From contig NZ_BMQL01000010.1 of NCBI RefSeq assembly GCF_014648095.1, positions 62,001 through 126,000 on the forward strand: a stretch of 64,000 nucleotides of DNA, written 5' to 3'. Origin of the DNA: Deinococcus ruber. Its GTDB lineage: Bacteria; Deinococcota; Deinococci; Deinococcales; Deinococcaceae. Positions 1 to 10,414 of the stretch are shown in pieces. How positions within the stretch are numbered: position 1 is the first letter of the stretch; each line of letters starts with the position of its first letter. The notes beneath the pieces are model-generated. The model was not told where the DNA came from. It ran no database searches and was given only the letters and a program-made list of their open reading frames with translations. A program made the translations under genes and the position numbers.

Positions 1-1349
1 CAGCCCATGCGCGGTATCTGCGTTCTCAAGGCGGCACCGACGTGGTCATCGGCTACGATACCCGCTTCCAGGGTGAAGGCTTTGCAGGTGTGGCTGCCGC
101 CGCCATGTCGCAGGCGGGGCTGAATGTGCATCTGGCTAAGGGGTATGTTCCTACACCCGCACTGTCGTACGCGGTCAAGGTGCTCGGTGCGGCGGGCGGA
201 GTCATGATCACGGCAAGCCACAATCCACCTCCCTACAGCGGGTACAAGCTCAAGGGGCCGTATGGTGGCAGCGCCACTCCAGCCATCGTGGCGCAGGTCG
301 AGGCAGAGGTCGAGGCCGCTGGGCAGGGGAAGGAGGGTAGCCGGGCCGATGTACCGAGCGGGCCGGGCACCGTGACGCCGCTCGATGTCCAGGCCGAATA
401 CTTCCGCTCTCTCGACCGACTGCTCGATCTGGAAGTGCTGCGGGCGTACCGGGGCAGGGTCTTTCACGATGCGATGGGCGGAGCAGGAGCAGGCTGGATC
501 GAGGTCTATCTGAAGCATGCTGGACTGCCAGTCGAGTTCGTAGCACTGCGGGACGAGCCGACACCGCTGTTTTACGGCGTCAATCCAGAGCCGATTCCGC
601 AGAATCTGGCAACGACGATGCAGCGGCTGTCCGGCGAAACTGGCACGACCTTTGCCGTCGTGACGGATGGAGACGCTGACCGGGTCGGAGCGGTCACGGC
701 GGGCGGCGAGTTTTTCAACAGCCATCAGATTTTCGCGGTGCTGCTCAAGCACCTGTACGACAAAGGCCTGCGCGGGCGGGTGGTCAAGACGGTATCGGGC
801 AGCGGCATCATCGACCGCCTGTGCGCGGTGCTGGGTCTGGACCTGGTTGAAACGCCCGTCGGTTTCAAGTACATCACCGACGCCTTTCTGGAAGGGGAGG
901 AGAACCCCGACCTGGCAGTTCTGATGGGCGGGGAAGAATCGGGCGGTCTGTCTTCGCGGGGCCATATTCCGGAGCGTGACGGAATCCTGAACGGGCTGTT
1001 ACTGCTGGAAGCGGTGGCGAGTAGTAGTAAATCGCTGACGGATTTATTCTCCGAGATCGAGGCGCTGACCGGCTTCCGGCATTTCTATGGGCGCAACGAT
1101 CTTCAGCTTCAGCCGGGGCAGAGCCGCGAGGCGCTGAAGGCCCAGATCGAGACGCTGACGGAACTGGCAGGCCATCAGGTCGAACGCGTCGTTACCAAAG
1201 ACGGCGTGAAGCTTCTGCTTTCTGGCGACGCCTTTGCCATGTTCCGCTTTTCCGGAACAGAGCCGGTGGTGCGCGTATATGTAGAGGCTCAGTCTGCCGA
1301 AGAGCAGCAGCAGCTTCTCCGGACGGCTACCGCCCTGCTCCATGTTTGA
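1..1349 (+). CDS. Phosphoglucomutase/phosphomannomutase family protein (5' end missing)
   Basis: Alpha-D-phosphohexomutase that interconverts hexose 6- and 1-phosphates; next to manC it probably supplies mannose-1-P. The reading frame is open to the left edge ([21 protein letters not shown]), so the first GTG at 42 is internal and the true start lies outside the window. Family landmarks are in order: the phosphoserine loop TASHNP (nt ~210-227), the metal loop DGDADRV (~664-684), the sugar loop GGEESGG (~928-948) and the phosphate-binding RFSGTEP (~1246-1266). The C-terminus is complete, ending TGA at 1347. It is the first visible gene of the polysaccharide locus, 227 bp before manC. Mannose versus glucose preference cannot be read from the sequence. 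Confidence 0.93.
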   Translation, partial: AHARYLRSQGGTDVVIGYDTRFQGEGFAGVAAAAMSQAGLNVHLAKGYVPTPALSYAVKVLGAAGGVMITASHNPPPYSGYKLKGPYGGSATPAIVAQVEAEVEAAGQGKEGSRADVPSGPGTVTPLDVQAEYFRSLDRLLDLEVLRAYRGRVFHDAMGGAGAGWIEVYLKHAGLPVEFVALRDEPTPLFYGVNPEPIPQNLATTMQRLSGETGTTFAVVTDGDADRVGAVTAGGEFFNSHQIFAVLLKHLYDKGLRGRVVKTVSGSGIIDRLCAVLGLDLVETPVGFKYITDAFLEGEENPDLAVLMGGEESGGLSSRGHIPERDGILNGLLLLEAVASSSKSLTDLFSEIEALTGFRHFYGRNDLQLQPGQSREALKAQIETLTELAGHQVERVVTKDGVKLLLSGDAFAMFRFSGTEPVVRVYVEAQSAEEQQQLLRTATALLHV

Positions 1350-1576
1350 ATGCTTTTAACTCTGCACATATGCCACAACAAAGCTGATGGAACATGAGTA
1401 TAAGGCGAGAAAAAAGCGTGTACTTTGGTCTGTCTTTCAGGGTAATCTGAGAAGTGGCGTTCTGGTTGGAACGGTTCGTTTCTGCCTTTTGTGGCTGCCG
1501 AGGGTAGAGTGGCATGGAAGATAGCCTTCCAACTGTTCTGCTGAATTGAAAACTGCAACGAAAACGAGGTCGAATC

Positions 1577-2740
1577 GTGAGTTCTAGAGAATCCAGCCCC
1601 CCCGGGATAGCTGTACCAGACAAGGATCGCCGCACTGCTTTTTATCCGGTGATTCTGGCAGGCGGAAGTGGAGAGCGCTTCTGGCCTCTGTCTCGCAAGA
1701 GTAAGCCCAAGCAGTTCCTGACACTTGACGACAGTGGTCTGAGCCTGATTCAGAGTACGGTCAAGCGCCTGACGGAACTGGATCTGGGTCTCCCCGAAGA
1801 AGCTGGTTCGGCTTATGACCGTCTGATGATCGTGACGGGTGTCGATCACCGGATCCAGGTACTGGAGCAACTGCCCGATCTGCCGGTCGAAAATCTGCTG
1901 GTCGAGCCGGTCGGGCGTGATACAGCTCCGGCTGTGTTGTTCGCGGCGCTCCGAATCGCCCAGTCCGACCCGGATGCCGTGATGGGCGTGTTTCCTTCCG
2001 ATAACAGAATCGATCAGCCCGAGGTTTTCGGGAAGGTCATGCAGCAGGCTATTGCCCTGGCCGCAGAACAGGATGTCCTGGTCACGCTGGGAATCACCCC
2101 GACCTTTCCTTCGACCGGCTACGGGTACATCGAGCGGGCCGAGCGGCTGAGTGGACCACTGTGGGAGACAGCGGAGTTTCCCGCTTACCACGTTCAGCGG
2201 TTTGCCGAGAAACCAGATGCCGCGACTGCCACCGAGTTCCTGCAAACAGGCCGATACAGCTGGAATAGCGGAATGTTTATCTGGAAGGTTAAGACGATTC
2301 TGGCTGCGTTTAAGCGCTATCAGCCAGTTCTATTTGAGGCGATGCAGGCAGCCACGACTCAACGCGGAGGAGTCCGAGTGGCGTATCCAGCCCTTCAGAA
2401 GATCAGCGTCGACTATGCCATTCTCGAAAAGGCACAGAATGTCGTGGTGATTCCAGCGGAATTTGGCTGGGACGACCTTGGAGACTGGAATGCACTCGAG
2501 CGGCTTCTCAGAGGTCAGGGTGAAAACGTCTCGGTCGGGCGGCACGTAGGCATCGACACGGGCGGCACGATCCTCTACACCACCAACGGCGACGATCTGA
2601 TCGCCACCATCGGTCTGGAAGATGTAGTGGTCGTCAGAACTGCTGAGGTAACTCTGGTCGTTCGTAAGGATAGGACACAGGATATCAAGAAAGTTGTTCA
2701 GCAACTGAAGGAAAATGTTGATTTGGAGCGTTTTATCTAG
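1577..2740 (+). CDS. manC: Mannose-1-phosphate guanylyltransferase
   Basis: Makes GDP-mannose from mannose-1-P and GTP in the cytoplasm, feeding the glycosyltransferases downstream. The N-terminal nucleotide-binding loop [12 protein letters not shown] is at residues ~27-38, followed by KPKQFL. FAEKP (~204), WNSGMF (~225) and GWDDLGDW (~294) are typical of the GMP family. At 387 aa it is the single-domain form: the C-terminal mannose-6-P isomerase domain of bifunctional ManC/AlgA is absent. The GTG start at 1577 is preceded by GAGGT at 1565-1569. The ORF could extend little further upstream. Confidence 0.93.
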   Translation: MSSRESSPPGIAVPDKDRRTAFYPVILAGGSGERFWPLSRKSKPKQFLTLDDSGLSLIQSTVKRLTELDLGLPEEAGSAYDRLMIVTGVDHRIQVLEQLPDLPVENLLVEPVGRDTAPAVLFAALRIAQSDPDAVMGVFPSDNRIDQPEVFGKVMQQAIALAAEQDVLVTLGITPTFPSTGYGYIERAERLSGPLWETAEFPAYHVQRFAEKPDAATATEFLQTGRYSWNSGMFIWKVKTILAAFKRYQPVLFEAMQAATTQRGGVRVAYPALQKISVDYAILEKAQNVVVIPAEFGWDDLGDWNALERLLRGQGENVSVGRHVGIDTGGTILYTTNGDDLIATIGLEDVVVVRTAEVTLVVRKDRTQDIKKVVQQLKENVDLERFI

Positions 2741-2814
2741 ATTTAACTCTCTATTTCTGTTAAATAGATCTGTCATAAATAAATGATGTACGAGTATGTA
2801 GAATAGGAGATAAC

Positions 2815-4437
2815 GTGGAAGATCGGATGGAACAGGAAATAGATATCGGTACTCTCTGGGGAGGTATACGCAGGCGATTTACTTGGATCTTCGGCGTGAG
2901 TCTATTAGCTGCGCTGACGGTCTTTTTTCTGTCGCGTACTCAGGCTCCGGTATATGAAGCCAGTGCAAGTCTAATCTCTTCCAACACCCAGGGACAGGAT
3001 GGGCTGGTGGGATCAGCACTGGTCAAGGCTCCGCCGTTGCCGGAAGGGGCTGTTGCTCAGGCCATGCAAAGTACGCTGGTTATGAGGGCACTACAGCAAG
3101 TTGTAAAAGTTGATCCTGTTTTCACATCATCTCAACGACTCTTTCTAAATTCTCACCTTGAGAAGGAGTTGCGCGAGCAAAGGCTAGAAACGTTGAAGCT
3201 GACTTCGCAACTTGATCTCAATGGAAATGGTATCTATACCGTTACAGCTCGGGCCAGTTCTGCAAAGGCGGCGCAGCGTTTGGCTGATCTGGCAAGCACG
3301 GCGCTCCTTAATTGGGATGCAGGACGAGCGCTGCAAAATATTACCAAGGCTCAGGCGGGATTCCAGGCGCAGTTATCGCAGATTGAGCGCCAACTGGCTG
3401 TGGGTGGGCAGACAGCAGTTGAGCGTCAGACACTCATCACTCGTCGATTGACTACCCAGGACAACCTAGCTCAGGTGACGATCCTTCAGCACTCGGCGGT
3501 TGGGGTGTTAACGCTTCTTTCTGGTGCTGTTGAGCCACTTACTGTGGTTGCTCCAAAACCCACCAGGAATGCGATTCTTACGGCGCTCCTTGTGTTGTTG
3601 TTGGGGATGGGTATTGCAGTACTCCTGACTGTTAATGACCGCACTATTCGCAGTGAAGATGATCTGTTATCGCTGAATATGCCCACGCTGGGAATTCTTC
3701 CGCGTCTTCGGAAGAGGGATATCGTCTTCAGCGGCATTGTACGTGCTGCCCGGCAGGCGGGTTTGTACGAGGCGATCGGATTTTTACGCGTGAACCTTAT
3801 GACACTCTTTCAGAATCAAGCTCATCCAGTCCTGATGATTGCCAGCACAGTGCCAGGAGAAGGAAAAAGCAGCCTGACAGCGACTCTGGCGGACGGATTT
3901 GCCAGTAGTGGTCGCCGTGTTCTAATTATCGATGCCGATCTACGCCGTGGGACTCAAAGCGCGGTGTGGGAGAAATTCAGCAGCGAAGGTCAGTGGCATC
4001 AGCTCAGCGGTCAGGGGGGAGGGCGTACAACCCAGGAAGCATTTAAAAATCCGGCGAATGTACAGGTGCTCAAAGCAGAGGAGAATGTTGACGTGCTGCC
4101 AGCGGGTCCGAGTATGCAGGACAGCCTGACGCTCTGGAATCAAGCGGATATTGGGGCAGCCCTCCAGCTCTGGCGTCAGAAATACGACATTATTCTGATT
4201 GATAGTGCGCCGCTCTTAGCTTTGGCAGATGGTCTAGTTGTTGGCGTTCATGTTGACGGAGTGCTGATGGTGGCAGAGCATGGAAAGACCAGCACTCAAG
4301 CAATCAAGGCGGCAATTCGCCGGGCTGAGCGAGCCGGCCTAAAGTTGCTGGGATTTGTAATTAATAAATCAGAAGGACAGAGAGAAACGGGGTACAGTTA
4401 TGACTACAGCCCGAGGAAGGCTTTGGAGTCAGTGTGA
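2815..4437 (+). CDS. Wzz-type chain-length regulator fused to bacterial tyrosine kinase (Wzc-like)
   Basis: Inner-membrane polysaccharide co-polymerase with an autophosphorylating BY-kinase domain, controlling chain length and export. Two membrane helices (residues ~25-43 and ~246-268) bracket the extracytoplasmic Wzz domain. The cytoplasmic kinase has Walker A GEGKSS (~346-352), Walker A' [10 protein letters not shown] (~369-378) and Walker B ILIDSAP (~459). The C-terminus has a tyrosine cluster (GYSYDYSP, ~525-532), the usual autophosphorylation site. The GTG start is preceded by AGGAG at 2804-2808; an ATG four codons on is an alternative. It overlaps the next gene by four bases (GTGA), implying translational coupling. 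No cognate tyrosine phosphatase is visible nearby. Confidence 0.93.
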   Translation: MEDRMEQEIDIGTLWGGIRRRFTWIFGVSLLAALTVFFLSRTQAPVYEASASLISSNTQGQDGLVGSALVKAPPLPEGAVAQAMQSTLVMRALQQVVKVDPVFTSSQRLFLNSHLEKELREQRLETLKLTSQLDLNGNGIYTVTARASSAKAAQRLADLASTALLNWDAGRALQNITKAQAGFQAQLSQIERQLAVGGQTAVERQTLITRRLTTQDNLAQVTILQHSAVGVLTLLSGAVEPLTVVAPKPTRNAILTALLVLLLGMGIAVLLTVNDRTIRSEDDLLSLNMPTLGILPRLRKRDIVFSGIVRAARQAGLYEAIGFLRVNLMTLFQNQAHPVLMIASTVPGEGKSSLTATLADGFASSGRRVLIIDADLRRGTQSAVWEKFSSEGQWHQLSGQGGGRTTQEAFKNPANVQVLKAEENVDVLPAGPSMQDSLTLWNQADIGAALQLWRQKYDIILIDSAPLLALADGLVVGVHVDGVLMVAEHGKTSTQAIKAAIRRAERAGLKLLGFVINKSEGQRETGYSYDYSPRKALESV

Positions 4438-5876
4438 GTGTTGAAGCACCTCGTCAGTCTGTGGGCGCAGTACGTCCCATCCGTCATGTAGCTTTTGGAA
4501 CCTGGGTATTGCCTCAGGGGCTGGCACTTATAGGAGGTGATCTCCTTAGCGGTACCGCTGCTCATCTGTTAGTGAACTTTTTTCTGTTTCGTTTTGATCT
4601 GATAACGATCAGTTGGAAGGTGACAGCAGCGTGGTTGCTGTTATGGCTGTTGTGGCGGGCGTATCAGGGTCTATATCCTGGGTATGGACAGTCTCCTCAA
4701 AACGAGCTGCGCCGACATACGGTCAGTACTCTACAGATAGCTCTTGCACAGTTGGCAGCAGCTATCGCTTTTCAGCGTTTTACAATAAGTACTCCTGGAG
4801 TGCTTCTTGAATGGTTTTTAATATTAGTTATTGGATTACCGATCCGTTATGGTGTGCGGGCACTCCTCATTCACTTCAAGGTTTACGGTCGGCCTGTCAG
4901 TATGATCGGTGCGGGTGAGACAGCCAGAACGGCCGTTCAACATCTTGTTCGACACCCTTCGTATGGTTTGCGTCCTATTGCTGCTTATGACGATAATCCT
5001 TCGCTACATTCCACCAATATTGAGGGTGTGCCAGTACTCGGTGATATCTCATTGGCTCTTAGTCAACCTCGTACTGAACAGGCTATTATTGGAATTCCCA
5101 GTGCTCGGGCTGAGATGCAGCAGCAGCTCATCAACAGTGTATACGCAGTTTATTCTATTACTTGGGCAGTACCTGATCTGATGGGTGTACCTAATCAGGC
5201 GATGCAGCCTCACAATATCGGTACGCTAGCAAGTCTGGAGATCAAGAACAATCTCAGAAGCTTGCGAGCGCGTCTGGTTAAGCGAGGAATTGATCTTTCA
5301 GCCGCGTTGATAGGTGGAATTCTTATTTCTCCTATTTTGCTTCTTGTCGCGCTAGCAATCCGTTTGGATAGCCCAGGGCCAGTGGTTTATCGTGCCCGGC
5401 GCATTGGGCGTGATGGTAGAGCCTTTGACTGCTTTAAATTTAGGAGTATGCATCGGGATGCAGAAACTAAACTAAAGCAGCTTCTTGACAGTGATCCGAC
5501 CTTAAAGGAAGAGTTTGAAGCTACTCACAAACTAAAGATTGATCCCCGAGTGACACGAGTAGGTAATCTTCTGCGTAAAACAAGTCTTGATGAGTTGCCT
5601 CAATTGGGTAACGTAATTCTCGGTACTATGAGCCTTGTTGGGCCACGGCCTATAGTTCAAGCTGAAATTGCTAAGTACGGCCATATTTATAGTGCTTACA
5701 AACAGGTAAGGCCTGGAATGACTGGTTATTGGCAAGCTAATGGTCGTAGTGATACTAGCTATGAAGAGCGTGTGGCAATGGATAGTTTTTATGTTACCAA
5801 TTGGACTCCTTGGCTTGATTTGGTTATCTTATTGCAGACAGTGAAAGTTGTCCTTATGGGTAAAGGCGCGTACTAA
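4434..5876 (+). CDS. Undecaprenyl-phosphate sugar-1-phosphate transferase (WbaP/CpsE type)
   Basis: Starts repeat-unit synthesis by moving a hexose-1-phosphate onto undecaprenyl phosphate at the membrane. The N-terminus has about four to five membrane segments (residues ~20-140), then a nucleotide-binding-like domain starting [11 protein letters not shown] (~157). A further helix ([16 protein letters not shown]) leads into the conserved catalytic domain: [45 protein letters not shown] and PGMTGYWQ are all present. The 480-residue length fits the long WbaP form. The GTG start overlaps the previous stop. Codon use is already more AT-rich than in manC. Substrate is probably UDP-Glc or UDP-Gal, but the sequence does not decide this. 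Confidence 0.93.
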   Translation: MSVEAPRQSVGAVRPIRHVAFGTWVLPQGLALIGGDLLSGTAAHLLVNFFLFRFDLITISWKVTAAWLLLWLLWRAYQGLYPGYGQSPQNELRRHTVSTLQIALAQLAAAIAFQRFTISTPGVLLEWFLILVIGLPIRYGVRALLIHFKVYGRPVSMIGAGETARTAVQHLVRHPSYGLRPIAAYDDNPSLHSTNIEGVPVLGDISLALSQPRTEQAIIGIPSARAEMQQQLINSVYAVYSITWAVPDLMGVPNQAMQPHNIGTLASLEIKNNLRSLRARLVKRGIDLSAALIGGILISPILLLVALAIRLDSPGPVVYRARRIGRDGRAFDCFKFRSMHRDAETKLKQLLDSDPTLKEEFEATHKLKIDPRVTRVGNLLRKTSLDELPQLGNVILGTMSLVGPRPIVQAEIAKYGHIYSAYKQVRPGMTGYWQANGRSDTSYEERVAMDSFYVTNWTPWLDLVILLQTVKVVLMGKGAY

Positions 5877-5900
5877 CTTGACATCTTTTTCGAAAATCAT

Positions 5901-7133
5901 ATGAATAAAAAGAATGTCGCCAGTAATTATTTGGTAATGGCTATAAACTTAGGCTTTCCCATCATTATTACACCTGTTGTCTCTAATTTGCTTGGAAAAA
6001 CCGATTTTGGTGTATTTAGCGTTATTCAAGTAATATACGTTCTAATTTCTGCTATTACTGACTTTGGCCTATCCGTATTTGGCACTCGTGAAATTACCGC
6101 GAGGCATCACCCGCTAGAAAAAGTTTTTTGGAGCTCTAAAGTAATTAGGTTGACTATAGGGGCTTTGGGGTCACTATTCCTTATTCTAGCGCTATACTTC
6201 TTAAAAACTATCCCTGTTAATTTCTACTCATGCTTTTCTATAGTCGCAGTATCTATAGGATACGCCCTTTCTCCTTTCTGGGCCGCTAATGGTCTGGAAA
6301 ATACACACCGAATTATTAGCGTGTACACAGTGTCAAGACTATTTTCAACTGCTATTTTTATACTTATCACATTTTATTACAAAAATTTATGGGTATCTGT
6401 AATAATATTTTCAATCACAATACTGCTTCCCAATCTATTGGCTTTTCTGGTATTTCTTAAAACTGCTAATATACTCAGGTTTTCATTTGTAAGCCTCAGC
6501 TTGATACCAGAGATTTTAAAAATTGGTTGGCCGACTGCCATATCGTCGATAATGTCTGTGTTTTTTAACGGCTCAGTAGTAATTATAGTTAAAGGATATT
6601 TTGGGTTTGAGGTGGCGGCTGGTTACAGTGTAGCTGACCGTATTTGCAGAGCACTTCTCAGTGTTTTTGCTCCTCTTACTAATTCTCTTCTTCCCTATGT
6701 GTCTTCAGGGTTTATTTTGGCTTATAATGAAGGCTCCAAAAGAATATTAAGAACTACGTTCTTACTTGTACCAATCTATACTCTTTCTGCATTTTTATTT
6801 AGTATATTCGGAACTTTCCTGTTATCTATATTTGGAAAACAATACGAAGAATATATAACCATATTACAGCTTCTGCTGTTATGGAGTATCTTCAGTATTA
6901 TTAATAATATTCTAGGGATACAGTTTTTGGTGGCTCTAGGGAAAAATAGACTTTACTCCTCTTTGTTTTATTTCAGTAGTGTAATTCTTCTGTTATCATA
7001 TTTTATTCTTCCACGTATATTTGGTATAAATGGAATACCATATAGTCTTATACTTAGCGAGGGTGTCTTTATGGTGCTCCTCTGTATTGCGGTGTATATA
7101 ACTGACAGGGAAAAGTCAAAACAAATAGTTTGA
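5901..7133 (+). CDS. Oligosaccharide flippase, Wzx family
   Basis: Polytopic membrane protein (410 aa) with about 10-12 hydrophobic segments in the MOP-superfamily pattern, predicted to flip the lipid-linked repeat unit across the membrane. Near the N-terminus NYLVMAINLGFPIIITPVVS followed by LLGKTDFGVFSV is typical of Wzx/RfbX proteins. It starts 24 bases after the transferase stop with no clear Shine-Dalgarno. From here to about 10.9 kb the base composition is much more AT-rich than the rest of the window, which suggests this serotype-specific core was acquired horizontally. Wzx sequences diverge fast, so the substrate cannot be predicted. Confidence 0.88.
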   Translation: MNKKNVASNYLVMAINLGFPIIITPVVSNLLGKTDFGVFSVIQVIYVLISAITDFGLSVFGTREITARHHPLEKVFWSSKVIRLTIGALGSLFLILALYFLKTIPVNFYSCFSIVAVSIGYALSPFWAANGLENTHRIISVYTVSRLFSTAIFILITFYYKNLWVSVIIFSITILLPNLLAFLVFLKTANILRFSFVSLSLIPEILKIGWPTAISSIMSVFFNGSVVIIVKGYFGFEVAAGYSVADRICRALLSVFAPLTNSLLPYVSSGFILAYNEGSKRILRTTFLLVPIYTLSAFLFSIFGTFLLSIFGKQYEEYITILQLLLLWSIFSIINNILGIQFLVALGKNRLYSSLFYFSSVILLLSYFILPRIFGINGIPYSLILSEGVFMVLLCIAVYITDREKSKQIV

Positions 7134-7144
7134 ATGGAGGTTTT

Positions 7145-8230
7145 ATGAAGTTATGTGTTATCTCTCGTTTCCCAAGCAAAGAAGTTGCAAAAGACGGTAT
7201 GATGCAAAGAGTTATAGAGATGGATAAATTATTGGGAGATCTTGGCTCTGTCGAATATTTTAACATATCTTTCAAGCGTAATCTTAGGTCTAGTAAGAGC
7301 AACTCTGTCCCTAATCAAGATTCAAAAAGATTTATTGAGCAGTACTATCTGAATGCAATTGTCCACCAGATTTATATGTTCCGTTTATTTAAAGATGCCG
7401 ACCTAATTTATGTACATAGCATAATTAATTTTTTATATATACTACCTTTATCTTTATTTCTTAGAACTCCAGTAGTCATTGATGTACATGGTACTGTCCC
7501 TGAAGAATACAGTTGGCAGGGAAAGAGGATTTTGTCTCGTTTTTATAAAGCTGTCGAACGTATTTCTATGAAAATATCATCGAGAGTAGTAGTTGTAAGT
7601 CACGCAATGAAATCTCACTATCTTCAAGAGTACAAATGGCTGCACAATGAGTCGATTTTCCTATTTCCTATACATGATTCAGTAGATATTGGATCTGTAA
7701 CTATAAGGGAAAATAATTCTAACATCCTACCTTCAGTGGTTTATGCGGGCGGGACTCAGTCTTGGCAAAATATTGATTTAATGATAGAATTGGCTGTCAG
7801 GGCAAGTGATTACCTGAATTTCTCATTTTTCGTTCCACGTGATCAGATACTAAAACTGCATAGTAAAGTAAAAAACCATGCCGATGTTCAGTCTGTCGCA
7901 AAATCTGAGCTGATCGACATATATCGTCAATGCGATTTAGGGCTTCTGTTAAGAGATGACATTTTGCTTAATCGTGTTGCCTCACCTACTAAGCTTAATG
8001 AATATATAAGTCAAGGAGTAATCCCAGTTCTTCTTCAGCCTAATGTTGGAGATTTTACTTACTACGGCTATAAATATGTTTCTTATAACGATTTGGCCGT
8101 GAAGAACCTACCCAGTGCAATAGAAATGACGAAAATCAGGATGCATAATATGGAGTGTTACAAAGCGCAGCTTTTAGATATCAATGCTGGTAAAGAAAAA
8201 TTAGTGAGCTATATAAATAGTCTCGCATAG
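7145..8230 (+). CDS. Glycosyltransferase, GT-B fold (GT4-like)
   Basis: Probable cytoplasmic glycosyltransferase acting on the repeat unit. I chose ATG 7145, which has GGAGG at 7136-7140; the frame opens further upstream at a TTG (7130) that overlaps the wzx stop. GT-B features are visible: VVIDVHGTVPEE (~113-124), VVVVSHAMKSHY (~150-161), the start of the second Rossmann half VVYAGGTQSWQNID (~198-211) and a donor-site region with SPTKLNEYISQGVIPVL (~280-297) where the usual E-x7-E pattern is only partly conserved. AT-rich like its neighbours. Donor and linkage are unknown. Confidence 0.8.
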   Translation: MKLCVISRFPSKEVAKDGMMQRVIEMDKLLGDLGSVEYFNISFKRNLRSSKSNSVPNQDSKRFIEQYYLNAIVHQIYMFRLFKDADLIYVHSIINFLYILPLSLFLRTPVVIDVHGTVPEEYSWQGKRILSRFYKAVERISMKISSRVVVVSHAMKSHYLQEYKWLHNESIFLFPIHDSVDIGSVTIRENNSNILPSVVYAGGTQSWQNIDLMIELAVRASDYLNFSFFVPRDQILKLHSKVKNHADVQSVAKSELIDIYRQCDLGLLLRDDILLNRVASPTKLNEYISQGVIPVLLQPNVGDFTYYGYKYVSYNDLAVKNLPSAIEMTKIRMHNMECYKAQLLDINAGKEKLVSYINSLA

Positions 8231-8298
8231 GTAATTTTGTTGTCTATATTAGCTTATGGCGCTGAGGTTGGGCACATTGGTATAAAATTAGGAGATAT

Positions 8299-9522
8299 GT
8301 GCTGAATATTAATAAAAGATCAATAGTTGTCGAAATAGTTGCATTTATAATTTTGGTTTGCTGCATATTTTTCCTTTTTGACGGTATTCTGTTTCAATTA
8401 CAGGCAAACACGTTGAATGCTTATATAATAAGACCATTTAGCTTTAAGTATATACTTCTTATCATTTTACCACTCATGTTATATTTTTCTAGATTGAATC
8501 TATCAAATATCTCGCTTTTAGTATTGTTTATATGCTTATTTGTACTAGATATCATCTTATTGGGCTACTCAGTTTTAGATGGTTTTAATTTATACTACTC
8601 TTTATTTATAATTTCTATACTTATATCGATATCCAGACCAGATATAATTAAAACCTTATCAAGATATGGATTAATCATCGCGATAATATTTTTAGTTTCC
8701 ATTTTACTGGGTTTATTTCAAATATACGGCTTGAATTTGCTCAAATATTCTACTCCTGACAAAACGGATTTTATACAATCACAGTCAATTTATGGATTTG
8801 ATAGAGTGTTTAGCTTATTCTCATCGGGTCTAAACTTTGGCTATATACTCATTATGGGGATAGTTGTTTTAATGAAACAAAAGAAATCCTGGCTTAAAAT
8901 TATAATTATTACATTCTGTGTCATATGCATTTGGTTTACATACACAAGGACGATATACATTATGTTGGCTTTTACCCTACTTTCTTTTGCTTTTGAGTTT
9001 TTATGGCGAAAATTTGAGATATCTATTAGAAATTATTTAATGCCTGTAATATATATTTTATGCGGATTAATACTAATCTTTGTAGTTAACTATTTAATCC
9101 CAAGTAGCAATTCTTTAACATCGTCTGAATCTAGTGGAATGCGCATAGCTCAATGGTATGATACGTTCAGTGAATTTCTAAAATTAGATATTGTTCAACA
9201 GGTTTTTGGTGCAGGGAAATATCAAGGAGAAAACGGTCATAGTTTAATTATAGACAATATGTATATAGCAGTACTGTACAATATGGGCGTTTTCGGATTG
9301 ACAACCTGGATACTACTGATATATCTGTATATCAAAAAGCTCCGTTCTTTGATTGCTGGGAAATACAAATACCAGTTTGATACTTTGGTGTGTTTATGGC
9401 TCTTCGCTATGCTATATAACCTTTCTGTGGGAATTTTTGAGATCGGGATATTAATATGCTCTCTTGTGTATTTTGGGAAGTATCAAAAGGAGATATATGA
9501 AAGTAGCCGTCCTTCTATCTAG
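8299..9522 (+). CDS. O-antigen/EPS polymerase, Wzy-like
   Basis: A very hydrophobic 407-residue protein with about 10-11 membrane segments and one long extracytoplasmic loop (roughly residues 270-320, including GENGHSLIIDNMYI), the topology of Wzy polymerases. It sits between glycosyltransferases in a locus that has Wzx and Wzz, completing a Wzx/Wzy-dependent pathway. The GTG start follows GGAG at 8291-8294. Wzy proteins lack a strong sequence signature, so the assignment rests on topology and context. It overlaps the next gene by 26 bases. Confidence 0.8.
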   Translation: MLNINKRSIVVEIVAFIILVCCIFFLFDGILFQLQANTLNAYIIRPFSFKYILLIILPLMLYFSRLNLSNISLLVLFICLFVLDIILLGYSVLDGFNLYYSLFIISILISISRPDIIKTLSRYGLIIAIIFLVSILLGLFQIYGLNLLKYSTPDKTDFIQSQSIYGFDRVFSLFSSGLNFGYILIMGIVVLMKQKKSWLKIIIITFCVICIWFTYTRTIYIMLAFTLLSFAFEFLWRKFEISIRNYLMPVIYILCGLILIFVVNYLIPSSNSLTSSESSGMRIAQWYDTFSEFLKLDIVQQVFGAGKYQGENGHSLIIDNMYIAVLYNMGVFGLTTWILLIYLYIKKLRSLIAGKYKYQFDTLVCLWLFAMLYNLSVGIFEIGILICSLVYFGKYQKEIYESSRPSI

Positions 9523-10414
9523 CTACAATGGAGAAAAATACATTTCACATTTAATAGAAACCATACTGGGACAGACATACAAAAACTTCGACCTGTATAT
9601 TAGGGACGACGGATCTAAAGATTTTACCTTAGAAAAAATAGAAAAGTATAAAAAACTTGATAAAAGGGTACACTTTGTCGAATCCCAAGGAAATCTTGGT
9701 TCCTCCGGTAGCTTTCTAGAACTTCTATACCAAGTGGAAGCAGATGTTTATTTTTTCGCGGACCAGGACGATAGTTGGCTTAGTAATAAGATAGAGACTT
9801 TTCTAGACTTATACATAGACGAAAATAACAAAACTCCAGTATTAATGTTTAGCGATCTTGAAGTTGTGGATGACAATCTTAATATAATCGATAAATCGTT
9901 TTTTAAATATCAGAATATCAACCCAATTCATGCTTTTAGCCTCGCTACGGCTATAGCTCAGAATTCTGTTACGGGCTGTGCGATGATGATTAATCGAGAA
10001 CTCGCTATAAAAATGTGTCATTTTAAAAATTCTAAAAACATCATAATGCATGACTGGTTGGCATTAATCATTGCTAACTTGTACGGAAAAGTGATCTTTA
10101 TTGAGGAATCCACAATAAAATACAGACAGCATAGTTATAACGTTATTGGGGCGAAGCCTTGGTCTATAGAGTTCATTATAAAAGCAGCAGGTAGCCCACA
10201 GTCTCTAAGAAAGCGAATTAAACTAACCGTCTTGCAAGCGAATGAGATTTATAATACATTTATAACAGACAGTCATCTACCGGGATACAATACTTTAAAA
10301 AGCTATGCGAGTATATTGTCATATAAAAAACCTAAAAAGCTTTTCATATTGAATAAATATGGCATAAAAAAGTCAGGTATGCTGAGAAATTTAGCATTTA
10401 GGGCGTTGATATGA
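9497..10414 (+). CDS. Glycosyltransferase family 2
   Basis: GT-A fold transferase. The N-terminus has the family's VAVLLSSYNGEKYI (residues 3-16) and YIRDDGSKD (~36-44). The metal-binding DxD region is FFADQDDSWL (~85-94), and HDWLALII (~178-185) is at the acceptor side, an arrangement common in rhamnosyl- and galactosyltransferases of O-antigen clusters. I chose ATG 9497 because AAAAGGAG (9486-9492) lies just upstream; the longer frame from 9464 would run deep inside wzy. Very AT-rich. Ends with an ATGA overlap with the next gene. Confidence 0.86.
   Translation: MKVAVLLSSYNGEKYISHLIETILGQTYKNFDLYIRDDGSKDFTLEKIEKYKKLDKRVHFVESQGNLGSSGSFLELLYQVEADVYFFADQDDSWLSNKIETFLDLYIDENNKTPVLMFSDLEVVDDNLNIIDKSFFKYQNINPIHAFSLATAIAQNSVTGCAMMINRELAIKMCHFKNSKNIIMHDWLALIIANLYGKVIFIEESTIKYRQHSYNVIGAKPWSIEFIIKAAGSPQSLRKRIKLTVLQANEIYNTFITDSHLPGYNTLKSYASILSYKKPKKLFILNKYGIKKSGMLRNLAFRALI

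Noticed and set aside
2761..2800. Radiation/desiccation response motif (RDRM) upstream of the Wzc-like gene
   Set aside because: GTCATAAATAAATGATG only resembles the 17-bp palindrome loosely and does not form its inverted halves; no good match was found elsewhere.
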